A DNA stretch of 36,739 nucleotides from SIG459 sp045638085 (GTDB taxonomy: Bacteria; Bacillota; Clostridia; Oscillospirales; Oscillospiraceae): contig JAZUAQ010000101.1 of the NCBI GenBank assembly GCA_045638085.1, positions 1 through 36,739 of the forward strand, written 5' to 3'. Both the position numbers and the translations under genes were made by a program. The notes beneath the pieces were generated by a model, which saw only the letters and a list, made by a program, of their open reading frames with translations, ran no database searches and was not told the origin of the DNA. Of the stretch, positions 29,913 to 36,605 are shown in pieces; the stretch's first letter is position 1; every line of letters begins with the position of its first letter.

Positions 29913-29940
29913 GTAAAACTTAGTATTGAGAGGTGGAAAA

Positions 29941-30126
29941 ATGAGTTTCGCTAAGATGCGCAAAGCAGCCGGCTTTACGCAGGCCCAAGCAGCGGAACGA
30001 TTGGGCATTACCGATGCCGCGATTGTTCAGTGGGAAAAGGGCCAGACAATGCCCAAGGGTTCCCGACTTAAAGATGTTGCAGAGCTTTACAACTGCACCA
30101 TTGACGAACTTTTGGAGGAAAACTGA
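29941..30126 (+). CDS. Cro-like XRE regulator
   Basis: This 61-residue HTH protein (FTQAQAAERLGITDAAIVQWEKG) is the first rightward early gene. Its size and place match Cro-type proteins that oppose the repressor. The start has GAGAGGTG upstream. It overlaps the next gene by one base (TGATG). Confidence 0.88.
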   Translation: MSFAKMRKAAGFTQAQAAERLGITDAAIVQWEKGQTMPKGSRLKDVAELYNCTIDELLEEN

Positions 30127-30275
30127 TGGATAGTGTACTCGGTTGGTGGGTGCTGTGTTTTGGCTCTGCATGGGCCTTGGTGAAGTTCGCAAAGGCAGTG
30201 ATTGCAGAGGCAGACCGCAAAGCCCGCGCCGGTGAAGCCGATTGGATTCGGCTTGAAACCGAATGGCGCAGATAA
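30126..30275 (+). CDS. Small one-TM protein
   Basis: This 49-residue protein has an N-terminal hydrophobic helix (VLGWWVLCFGSAWALVKF) and a charged tail. It starts within the stop of the Cro-like gene (TGATG). Small membrane proteins in early operons can affect the cell envelope or exclude other phages, but this is unknown. Confidence 0.6.
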   Translation: MDSVLGWWVLCFGSAWALVKFAKAVIAEADRKARAGEADWIRLETEWRR

Positions 30276-30291
30276 AGAAGGAGAGTTTTTT

Positions 30292-30465
30292 ATGATGGAA
30301 GTAAAAGAAGCCTTACGTCTGGCAAAAGTTGCCGGAGCGCTTGAAATTTTGGCCTCCCAGGAAAAGGACGAACTTGTGGCCGACACGCTGCGCGCGATGC
30401 GCGATTCTGTCCTTATGGTTATAAGGGAAGACCCTCCCTTCGGATTGGCGCGTGAAGACGTATGA
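30292..30465 (+). CDS. Small helical protein, unknown function
   Basis: This 57-residue helical protein (VKEALRLAKVAGALEILAS, then VADTLRAMRDSVLM) has AAGGAG before its ATG at 30292. The second ATG at 30295 would also fit. It overlaps the next start by four bases. Function unknown. Confidence 0.65.
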   Translation: MMEVKEALRLAKVAGALEILASQEKDELVADTLRAMRDSVLMVIREDPPFGLAREDV

Positions 30466-30656
30466 CCTTAGACGAGCTTGAGCGCCTCCCCAAGGAAACC
30501 CTTACAGCCGAACAAGTTTCCGGGGTTTATCCCTTTCATCCGCAAGTTATACGGATGATGGCCCGCGAGGGGAGCTTCCCCACGCCGGTTGCAGTACACG
30601 GAAGCCGTGTACACATATTAAAAAGACCCTTCATCAAATATATGAAGGGCGAATAA
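30462..30656 (+). CDS. MerR/excisionase-like DNA-binding protein
   Basis: This 64-residue protein has a winged-helix pattern (LTAEQVSGVYPFHPQVIRMMAREGSF, then VHGSRVHILKRPFIKYM) typical of phage HTH_17/excisionase-like proteins. It may guide excision or early gene control. The stop ends close to a 70-base gap before the next gene. Confidence 0.72.
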   Translation: MTLDELERLPKETLTAEQVSGVYPFHPQVIRMMAREGSFPTPVAVHGSRVHILKRPFIKYMKGE

Positions 30657-30726
30657 AAAAGCCGCTGTCCGATGGCGGTCGGAACAACGGCGATAGTGAA
30701 TATTTAATTCGAGGTGATTTTAACAC

Positions 30727-31011
30727 ATGATTCCAGAACGTGTCAAGCCGCGCAAGCAGCCGCTTACGGGTGTAAAAAACAAATTCTACGGCGACCCGGA
30801 GCTTGAACCTTTGCAGAACTTAGCGGCGGCGATAGTTGTCCAGGCCAAACAGGACGCCAAAAGGCTCGACGGCCGCGAAAAGGCTTATCTTGATAATCAG
30901 TGGGTGACCGCAAAGGAACTGGTTAGGTTTTTTGAATCCGCATGGTGTTCCATGCTCTTGGGCGATACCGAGCTTGAGGGCCGCGATATTAGAAAGATGG
31001 TGGGGATATGA
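30727..31011 (+). CDS. Conserved phage protein, unknown function
   Basis: This 94-residue protein has a basic start (PERVKPRKQPLTGVKNK) and helices (EPLQNLAAAIVVQAKQDAKR, ELVRFFESAWCSMLLG). A GAGGTGA motif precedes it. It overlaps the next gene by four bases. No domain is recognised. Confidence 0.7.
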   Translation: MIPERVKPRKQPLTGVKNKFYGDPELEPLQNLAAAIVVQAKQDAKRLDGREKAYLDNQWVTAKELVRFFESAWCSMLLGDTELEGRDIRKMVGI

Positions 31012-31124
31012 TACAAATTCCCGACGACCCCATTATCCGTTATATGGAGCGCACCGGTTACGCCCCCTGGTTCGACGATGACGAGGATGCGGAGGACGAC
31101 GATGAAGACGAATGGTGTTTCTGA
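31008..31124 (+). CDS. Small acidic protein (38 aa)
   Basis: This tiny protein starts MIQIPDDPIIRYMERTGYAPW and ends in an Asp/Glu run. A PDDP-IIR-MERTGY-PPW type beginning is common among small early proteins of Clostridia phages, so it is probably real. ATG 31008 overlaps the previous stop. Its role is unknown. Confidence 0.65.
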   Translation: MIQIPDDPIIRYMERTGYAPWFDDDEDAEDDDEDEWCF

Positions 31125-31308
31125 GTACGCCAAAGCGGTGGCCAACATCTACTTCGAACCCGACCATATTGCTTGTGCCTATTGCCCGATTCTGGAGACT
31201 TACGCCAGAGCGCAGTGCCGATTGACCGGCGAATATATCATCGACACGCGGTTCACCGTTGGCAGAAGGTGTCCGCTGCAGTTAGGAGATAGTGATGGAA
31301 ATTTATGA
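31102..31308 (+). CDS. Small cysteine-containing protein
   Basis: This 68-residue protein starts at ATG 31102 with GCGGAGG upstream. Four Cys (CAYC, QCR, RRCPL) suggest a zinc site. It overlaps the ERF gene start by 14 bases. Function unknown. Confidence 0.7.
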   Translation: MKTNGVSEYAKAVANIYFEPDHIACAYCPILETYARAQCRLTGEYIIDTRFTVGRRCPLQLGDSDGNL

Positions 31309-31873
31309 AAAGCTGGGGCTGATTCAGCAGAACCTCAAGGCCCCGAAAGACCAGTTTAACAGCTTCGGTGGATACAAATATCGCTCCTGCGAGAGCATCC
31401 TGGAAGCGGTAAAACCCCTTTTGTCTAAGACCATGACCACGATTACATTCCTTGACTCAATCGAGGAACACGGTGGCCGCGTGTATGTGAAGGCCACGGT
31501 AAGGCTTACCGATGCGGAAGCACCCGACAAATATATTGCCGTCTCCGCTTATGCCCGCGAGGAAGAGACCAAGAAGGGCATGGACGCTTCCCAGGTTACC
31601 GGCGCTGCTTCGAGCTATGCGCGTAAATATGCGCTCAACGGCCTATTCTGCATCGATGACAACAAGGACTCCGATGCAACCAACACCCACGGCAAGGAAA
31701 CGCAGAACGCGCCTAAACGGGCCTCTGATTTTGCTCAGCCCAACGGCTCCACGAGCGAATACATCCCCCAGTGCACTGCTTGTGGTGCCAAGATTACCGA
31801 TGCCGAGCATGATTACTCGGTAAAAAAATACAAGAGACCTCTGTGCAGAACCTGCCAGAAGAAGGAGGGCTAA
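31295..31873 (+). CDS. ERF-family single-strand annealing protein
   Basis: This 192-residue protein pairs single-stranded DNA in phage recombination and genome circularisation. ERF features are visible: QFNSFGGYKYRSCESILEAV and the DASQVTGAASSYARKYALNGLF motif followed by DDNKDSD. The last 45 residues add a zinc-ribbon-like C-x2-C...C-x2-C (CTACG and CRTCQ). It is followed directly by SSB, its usual partner. ATG 31295 is preferred over GTG 31292, since TAGGAG lies about seven bases before it. Confidence 0.9.
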   Translation: MEIYEKLGLIQQNLKAPKDQFNSFGGYKYRSCESILEAVKPLLSKTMTTITFLDSIEEHGGRVYVKATVRLTDAEAPDKYIAVSAYAREEETKKGMDASQVTGAASSYARKYALNGLFCIDDNKDSDATNTHGKETQNAPKRASDFAQPNGSTSEYIPQCTACGAKITDAEHDYSVKKYKRPLCRTCQKKEG

Positions 31874-32257
31874 ATGCTCAACACAATCACTATAATGGGT
31901 CGCCTTACGCGTGACCCAGAATTCAGAAGCACCGCTTCTGGTACATCCGTGACCAACTTCTGCGTCGCTGTTGACCGCGATTTTAACCACGGCGAAAAGC
32001 AGACCGATTTTATTGAGTGCGTCGCATGGAAGCACACCGCCGAGTTTGTCTCCAAATACTTCCGCAAGGGAACCCTGGCCGTTGTCAATGGCAGACTCAA
32101 TTCCCGAAAGTGGATTGACCGCGATGGCAATAACCGCACCAATTGGGAAGTGGTTGTGGAGAACATCTACTTCGGCGAAACCAAGCGCGGCGATGCTGAG
32201 TATGCCCCCACAGAATTCGAGGAGCGCGACGACTCAGATGGGAACCTTCCCTTTTAA
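31874..32257 (+). CDS. ssb: Single-stranded DNA-binding protein
   Basis: This 127-residue SSB has the OB fold (ITIMGRLTRDPEFR, TDFIECVAWKHTAEFV, VVNGRLNSRKW) and a short acidic tail ending in DGNLPF, the docking peptide for partner proteins. It lies between the ERF gene and the initiator, as part of the replication module. Confidence 0.95.
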   Translation: MLNTITIMGRLTRDPEFRSTASGTSVTNFCVAVDRDFNHGEKQTDFIECVAWKHTAEFVSKYFRKGTLAVVNGRLNSRKWIDRDGNNRTNWEVVVENIYFGETKRGDAEYAPTEFEERDDSDGNLPF

Positions 32258-32269
32258 GGAGGCGAGACT

Positions 32270-32485
32270 ATGCTGAAACACCCACAGCGAATTCTCCGAC
32301 ACCTTGAGGATTTTGGCAGCATAACAAGCGTGGAAGCCTTTGAAGAATACGGAAACACCCGACTTTCCGCCACAATATTCAAGCTCCGCGAGAAGGGCTA
32401 CCCCATTACAAGCGAATGGGAAACCGCCTTGAACCGGTATGGCGAACCCGTGAGGTTCGTTCGGTATAGACTGGAGGCGCAGTGA
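32270..32485 (+). CDS. Small winged-helix protein
   Basis: This 71-residue protein has a helix-turn-helix pattern (ILRHLEDFGSITSVEAFEEYG, LSATIFKLREKGYPI) ending in a wing strand (VRFVRYRL). Similar small HTH proteins lie before initiator genes in Clostridia phages. The ribosome binding site is AAGGAGG. It shares one base with the next start. Confidence 0.8.
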   Translation: MLKHPQRILRHLEDFGSITSVEAFEEYGNTRLSATIFKLREKGYPITSEWETALNRYGEPVRFVRYRLEAQ

Positions 32486-33243
32486 TGCCCAATAGAATCA
32501 TCAAGGAATCCATATGCGTCTCCGACAGCATTGATTCGCTTGGTTGGTTCGAGGAAGTTTTGTTTTATCGACTGATAGTCAATTGCGACGATTATGGCCG
32601 ATTCGACGGGAGAACGGCGGTGATTAAAAACCGCCTTTTCCCTTTGAAGGATAATCTGACGCTCAAGAATGTTGACACCGCCATCAAGAACCTGGCGCGA
32701 ACTGGTTTGATTTTCCTCTATGAGTATGACGGAAAACCGTTCCTTTTCCTACCAGGTTGGAATGAGCATCAATCAATTCGAGCAAAGCGCAGCAAATATC
32801 CAGACCCGGATGACCCTTGCGTGCAAATGATTTCAGATGATTGCAAATGTCCCCGTAATCCAATCCAATCCAATCCGAATCCTATTCGAGAATCCGAATC
32901 CGAAAGCGCACAGACCAACGCGCGTGAAAACGCTTTTGCTGAGTTTTGGGATGCATACCCGAAAAAGGTCGGTAAAAAAGACGCATACAAGGCTTTTTGC
33001 AAGCTGTCTAAGGCAGACTGGCCCAAGCTCGGTCCCGCTATTGAGGCGCAGAAGCAGAGCAAGCAATGGCAAAAGGACGAGGGCCAGTTTATTCCTAACC
33101 CCTCAACTTGGTTGAACCAGGGGCGATGGGATGACGACCTTGCGCATGAGCAGCTCGTCCAGAACGGGCCTAAATATGCCGCTTCATGCAAGGTTGATTT
33201 TACCGATTTGGAAGCGCTTCATTCACGGATAAAGGATATTTGA
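32485..33243 (+). CDS. Replication initiator / replisome organiser
   Basis: This 252-residue protein has an N-terminal winged-helix part of phage replisome organisers (IIKESICVSDSIDSLGWFEE, FYRLIVNCDDYGRFDGR, KNRLFPLKD, and WNEHQSIRAKRSKYP). A short Asn/Pro/Ser/Glu linker (residues 125-145) is coded by the AATCC repeats. The C-terminal domain has FWDAYPKKVGKKDAYKAF and NPSTWLNQGRWDDD. It would bind the origin, probably inside its own gene. No DnaC- or DnaB-like helicase loader is found, so host helicase machinery is probably used. ATG 32485 has GGAGG seven bases upstream. Confidence 0.82.
   Translation: MPNRIIKESICVSDSIDSLGWFEEVLFYRLIVNCDDYGRFDGRTAVIKNRLFPLKDNLTLKNVDTAIKNLARTGLIFLYEYDGKPFLFLPGWNEHQSIRAKRSKYPDPDDPCVQMISDDCKCPRNPIQSNPNPIRESESESAQTNARENAFAEFWDAYPKKVGKKDAYKAFCKLSKADWPKLGPAIEAQKQSKQWQKDEGQFIPNPSTWLNQGRWDDDLAHEQLVQNGPKYAASCKVDFTDLEALHSRIKDI
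32857..32901. repeat. AATCC iterons inside initiator gene, candidate origin
   Basis: AATCC occurs at 32857, 32862, 32867, 32872, 32878, 32891 and 32897, the first four in direct tandem. Origins made of short repeats inside the initiator gene are known in lambda (O gene) and other phages. The repeats also encode the linker of the protein, so they may simply reflect low-complexity coding. Confidence 0.5.
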
Positions 33244-33252
33244 GGTGATGAC

Positions 33253-33768
33253 ATGATTGTTACATCCGCAAGACTTAGCGGGAATCAACTGATTCTCACG
33301 CTGACAAATCCGTCTGAGGCGGCCAAAACCGTCCACAAATTCAATGCCGGCGAGTATGAGCTGACCAAGGTTAAGAAAAAGCGTTCACTGGATGCCAACG
33401 CATACTGTTGGACGCTTATTCATAAAATCGCGGAAAAAGTTCACGAGCCGCCCGTTGAGGTTTATCGCTCATATATACGCGACATTGGATGCAAAAGCCA
33501 TGTCGTGTGTATACAGGCCGATGATGTGGAGACCGAGGTGGAGACCTTTTTGCAAGGCCATATAGGACGCATGGTTCAGATAGGGGAGAGCAAGATTCCC
33601 GGCTGCGCCACGATTATCAAAAAATACGGTTCTTCTTCCTTCTCGGCGCAGCAGATGCAAGCCTTTATCGAGGCCATAATCCAGGACTGCATAGCCTTGG
33701 ACATTGAGTACAAGACGCCGGAGGAAATCGAAAGCCTTCTGGCGCAATGGGGGGCAGAAGATGGCTGA
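33253..33768 (+). CDS. NinB-like recombination-associated protein
   Basis: This 171-residue protein has a RSLDANAYCWTLIHKIAEKV segment, then VYRSYIRDIG, and a late IKKYGSSSFSAQQMQAFIEAI, a pattern I know from phage proteins annotated as NinB/Orf-like. Orf of lambda helps load recombinases on single strands. Its place between initiator and nuclease genes agrees. The family call is by pattern only. A GAGGTGATGAC motif precedes the start. Confidence 0.55.
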   Translation: MIVTSARLSGNQLILTLTNPSEAAKTVHKFNAGEYELTKVKKKRSLDANAYCWTLIHKIAEKVHEPPVEVYRSYIRDIGCKSHVVCIQADDVETEVETFLQGHIGRMVQIGESKIPGCATIIKKYGSSSFSAQQMQAFIEAIIQDCIALDIEYKTPEEIESLLAQWGAEDG

Positions 33769-34045
33769 CAGCATTATGCAGAGCCGCAAAGAGTGCTTTT
33801 ACAGCAAGAGCACTTACGGCCTCCACAAGCATCACATATTCCAGGCAAGCCGGCGCAAAGCCTCTGAAAAATGGGGCTGCTGGGTTTGGCTTCGATACGA
33901 TTGGCATAACGGCGCACCCTATGGCGTGCATAATAACCCAAGCCTTGCCCGTGAGCTGCGCCAGCTTTGCCAAATGAAATTTGAGGAACTTTACGGGCAT
34001 GAGACCTTCAGGCGCGTATTCGGTAAAAATTTTCTGGAGGATTAG
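33761..34045 (+). CDS. HNH-like small nuclease-type protein
   Basis: This 94-residue protein has a LHKHHIFQASRRKASEKWGCW segment, then WHNGAPYGVHNNP and a C-terminal helix YGHETFRRVFGKNF. The His-rich core resembles HNH-type folds common in Clostridia phage replication modules, though the classical second Cys pair is lacking. It overlaps the previous gene by eight bases with GGGGGC before its start. Confidence 0.6.
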   Translation: MADSIMQSRKECFYSKSTYGLHKHHIFQASRRKASEKWGCWVWLRYDWHNGAPYGVHNNPSLARELRQLCQMKFEELYGHETFRRVFGKNFLED

Positions 34046-34420
34046 ATGGCCAAACAAATTGTGCCAACAGAGCAACAGGAACAGATTGCGCTGATGCAAT
34101 GGGCGGAGCTTAATTCTGGAAAGCACCCGGAGCTTGAATTGCTGTTCCACATTCCAAATGGCGGCAAACGTGGCGCAAAAGAGGCCGCCATATTCAAATC
34201 CGCCGGCGTGAAGAAAGGTGTACCCGACCTTTGCTTGCCGGTGGCAAGAAACGGCTATCACGGCTTGTACATCGAAATGAAGCGCATCAAAGGCAGTGTT
34301 GTTCAGCCGACCCAGATACGTTGGGCGCGAGACCTGGAACGCCAAGGTTATGCTGTTGCCCTTTGTAAAGGCTGGCGCGAGGCCGTGGTGGTGTTGGAGG
34401 AATATCTCAGTGAAAGATGA
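34046..34420 (+). CDS. VRR-NUC domain endonuclease
   Basis: This 124-residue protein shows the PD-(D/E)XK-type VRR-NUC fold: FHIPNGGKRGAKEAA, the catalytic PDL and YIEMKR strands, then QIRWARDLERQGYAVALCKG. These small enzymes cut branched DNA, such as Holliday junctions, and would resolve recombination intermediates made by ERF. It follows the HNH-like gene without a gap. Confidence 0.88.
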   Translation: MAKQIVPTEQQEQIALMQWAELNSGKHPELELLFHIPNGGKRGAKEAAIFKSAGVKKGVPDLCLPVARNGYHGLYIEMKRIKGSVVQPTQIRWARDLERQGYAVALCKGWREAVVVLEEYLSER

Positions 34421-35054
34421 AAAATACCTATTCGTGAGCGATTCGATTAACAAGAAGCGCACAGCGCGTGGCGCTCACAATCGCGGAAGCCACGGCGGTA
34501 AAGTGAAGATGCCGTCGGATTTTTTGAGTAAAAAGGAGTTAAAAAGTATGGATGGAGAGTGCAAGACTTATCGGCTGAATGAGCCGATGAGCTGGGAAGA
34601 GTTTAAGGCGCTGCCGGATGACTTGAAGGTCAGCTACATAAACGCAATCCGAATTAGATTCGGTGCCAGCGATTCAGAAATCTTCCGAATGTTTGGCGTT
34701 GACCAGCGCAAAGGCGCATATGATTTTGCGGCGCTGAACTTAGGCAGAGGCCGAAATTCAACGAAGCTCAAATTCAACCAGGAAGCCTGGAGCAAATGGC
34801 GTGCCGGAATCAAAGTTGAAGCCGATATCGAGGACGATTCCAGTGTTTTCAATGCCAAAGCCATAATAGCTGACGAAGAGCCTGTTGAAGCCCCGGAGCC
34901 TGTTGTTATGTCTTTGCCTACAAATAAAACCCGCGTTTATCCTCTGAGTGGTCATATGACACTGCGCGGCACCGCCGAAGAGATTGGAAGCGTAATCGCG
35001 GAAATGCTTGGCGGCGGTAAGCTGATTCTGAGTGTTGAATGGGAGATGGAATAA
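34410..35054 (+). CDS. Conserved early protein with HTH-like segment
   Basis: This 214-residue protein starts at GTG 34410 with GGAGG nine bases upstream. Residues 1-40 are basic (KKRTARGAHNRGSHGGKVK). The middle (MSWEEFKALPDDLKVSYINA, RFGASDSEIFRMFGVDQ) looks like an HTH and is typical of Clostridia phages. The C-terminus (MTLRGTAEEIGSVIAEML) is a small beta-alpha unit. An internal ATG at 34549 would give a shorter form. It is probably a DNA-binding regulator. Confidence 0.65.
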   Translation: MKDEKYLFVSDSINKKRTARGAHNRGSHGGKVKMPSDFLSKKELKSMDGECKTYRLNEPMSWEEFKALPDDLKVSYINAIRIRFGASDSEIFRMFGVDQRKGAYDFAALNLGRGRNSTKLKFNQEAWSKWRAGIKVEADIEDDSSVFNAKAIIADEEPVEAPEPVVMSLPTNKTRVYPLSGHMTLRGTAEEIGSVIAEMLGGGKLILSVEWEME

Positions 35055-35263
35055 TGGCTTTTAATATTATGGTCGCGGCAATTCTCGCTTTTTGTCTTTA
35101 CTGCATGATATGCATCGCCCGCACGGTGCGTCTCAAGAAACTGGCTGCTCTGTTGCATGAACTGCTGGATTCAAGCGCCTGGGCGGACATTATGAAGCTG
35201 ATTAAGAATGAAGAGTATGTCAACGCTGTAATGGATGCTTGTCGGGAGGTGCTCAATGATTAA
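35054..35263 (+). CDS. Small one-TM protein
   Basis: This 69-residue protein has an N-terminal membrane helix (IMVAAILAFCLYCMICIA) and a helical cytoplasmic tail (LAALLHELLDSSAW, MKLIKNEEYVNAVMDAC). Its start shares a base with the preceding stop. Function unknown. Confidence 0.68.
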   Translation: MAFNIMVAAILAFCLYCMICIARTVRLKKLAALLHELLDSSAWADIMKLIKNEEYVNAVMDACREVLND

Positions 35264-35429
35264 AGTTGTATGCGAAGACTGTGGGGCTGTTTTTGAGGCG
35301 AAGGTTAGAGCTTTTTATTGCCCCGATTGCAGAAAGCGTAAAGCCAGCGAATCGGCAAAGCGCAGGAATCTCAGCGAGCTTGGGCATGAGGGTTATCGTA
35401 AAAAGATTGCGAGGTTGGGGAATGGCTGA
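35256..35429 (+). CDS. Small zinc-finger protein
   Basis: This 57-residue protein has two C-x2-C pairs (VCEDCG and CPDC) and a basic tail (RKRKASESAKRRN), as in small zinc ribbons that bind nucleic acid. ATG 35256 has GGGAGG five bases upstream. It overlaps both neighbours. Confidence 0.72.
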   Translation: MIKVVCEDCGAVFEAKVRAFYCPDCRKRKASESAKRRNLSELGHEGYRKKIARLGNG

Positions 35430-35700
35430 CTTAATAGACCGCGCCGCGCTGATGGCTGATATTGAAAGCACAGTGGTGTTTAGCGGCAGAGAATTACGCA
35501 ACGCCGAAATCCGCGGCGCAAATAAGGTTATGGATAGAATTGCAGATGCACCGACTGTTGACGCTGTGGAAGTGGTCAGGTGCAGCAAGTGTGTTATGCA
35601 CGATAATTGTTACGCCGAAGATGTTTATAAGCTTGTGAGAATGGACTTGGAAAAAACTTTTTGCTGTATGGGTTCAGAAAGGAGAGCAGACAATGGCTGA
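35422..35700 (+). CDS. Conserved phage protein, MADLIDRAAL family, copy 1
   Basis: This 92-residue protein begins MADLIDRAALMADIE and has APTVDAVEVVRCSKCV in the middle with further Cys (DNCY, FCCMG), suggesting a zinc site. The same start and the VDAVEV motif recur in the next gene, so the two are tandem copies that have diverged. The VDAVEVVRC form is common in Firmicutes phages. Function unknown. Confidence 0.72.
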   Translation: MADLIDRAALMADIESTVVFSGRELRNAEIRGANKVMDRIADAPTVDAVEVVRCSKCVMHDNCYAEDVYKLVRMDLEKTFCCMGSERRADNG

Positions 35701-36001
35701 CTTAATCGACCGCGCCGCGCTGTTGGCGGCTGGCAATGTAAGGAAAATGAAAGACGCCCTTGAAGATTGGGATACGTTGGACAATAAGACAAAAATAATA
35801 GTTCTGCGTTATGCAAAAGCCCACAAAAAGCTTGTTGAATCCGTCCCTTCTGTTGATGCTGTGGAAGTGGATGTACTCAAAGCGTGGCTATATGAAATTG
35901 CGATGAATAACACGGACAATTATCTTGGCGATGCTTGCGAAGAAATCATATCACGGCTTGGTGGTCTGAGAGTTTTTGCAAGAGAAAGGAAAGAAACATG
36001 A
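35693..36001 (+). CDS. Conserved phage protein, MADLIDRAAL family, copy 2
   Basis: This 102-residue protein begins MADLIDRAALLAAG and has SVPSVDAVEVDVLKAWLYE. It lost the Cys residues that follow VDAVEV in copy 1 and has instead a helical tail (ACEEIISRLGGLR). It overlaps the first copy by eight bases with AAAGGAG before its start. The pair is an example of recent local duplication. Confidence 0.72.
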   Translation: MADLIDRAALLAAGNVRKMKDALEDWDTLDNKTKIIVLRYAKAHKKLVESVPSVDAVEVDVLKAWLYEIAMNNTDNYLGDACEEIISRLGGLRVFARERKET

Positions 36002-36288
36002 GAGATAAACTTATTGAGCTTATCCAGAACGCTGTCGGCGGCTGCGCCCGTCACTGGGCAGAGCTGATAGCCGATGCGCTCATAGCAAACGGCGTAACGA
36101 TGCAGCAGTGGATTCCTGTGAGCGAGAGATTGCCGGAGAAAACGGGCTGGTACAGAGTGTGCCATAAAAGCAAGCTTATATCTGATAGGTATTTTTACAG
36201 CGATTCACCAGAAGCGTTTGCACGGTTCGGCAGTGACCCTGTGACTCATTGGAAACCTATTGAAGAGCCGCCAAAGGAGGGCGAATGA
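35998..36288 (+). CDS. DUF551-like protein
   Basis: This 96-residue protein has a helical N-terminus (KLIELIQNAVGGCARHWAEL) and a C-terminal DUF551 pattern (QWIPVSERLPEKTGWYRVC, then THWKPIEEPP), common among phage accessory proteins. Start 35998 overlaps the previous stop (ATGA) with GAAAGGAAAG upstream. Confidence 0.78.
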   Translation: MRDKLIELIQNAVGGCARHWAELIADALIANGVTMQQWIPVSERLPEKTGWYRVCHKSKLISDRYFYSDSPEAFARFGSDPVTHWKPIEEPPKEGE

Positions 36289-36605
36289 TGGGCAGGGTGA
36301 TTGTAGGCAAATCTCAAAACTCGTTAGCCGAACGAACGCTTGAGAGTCTGTACTCAGCCCTTGTTGACTATCAGTGCCGCCACGGTGGCAACTCACCAGA
36401 AATGATAGCGATGTCATACGAGGCTTTCGTTCTTTTTCGTTCAAGATACATCAAGTATTCAAGAAACTTAACAATGTTCGGCATACCTGTTCATGTCACA
36501 GACGAGCAAGGGGTTAAAATTCGCTTGTGTGAGCCGAGTATCCATGAATACTCAACATGCCCATCAACGGCAATTAGAATGGAGGTAGACCATGACACCG
36601 ACTGA
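36285..36605 (+). CDS. Small protein of unknown function near circle junction
   Basis: This 106-residue protein (NSLAERTLESLYSALVDYQ, NSPEMIAMSYEAFVLF, MFGIPVHVTD) starts at ATG 36285 with AAAGGAGGG upstream. It looks like a small mixed alpha/beta fold, with no known domain. It overlaps the junction-spanning gene by 14 bases. Confidence 0.68.
   Translation: MMGRVIVGKSQNSLAERTLESLYSALVDYQCRHGGNSPEMIAMSYEAFVLFRSRYIKYSRNLTMFGIPVHVTDEQGVKIRLCEPSIHEYSTCPSTAIRMEVDHDTD

Noticed and set aside
32857..32901. CRISPR-type array
   Set aside because: The AATCC units are five bases long and have no spacers of constant length; they lie in a coding linker.
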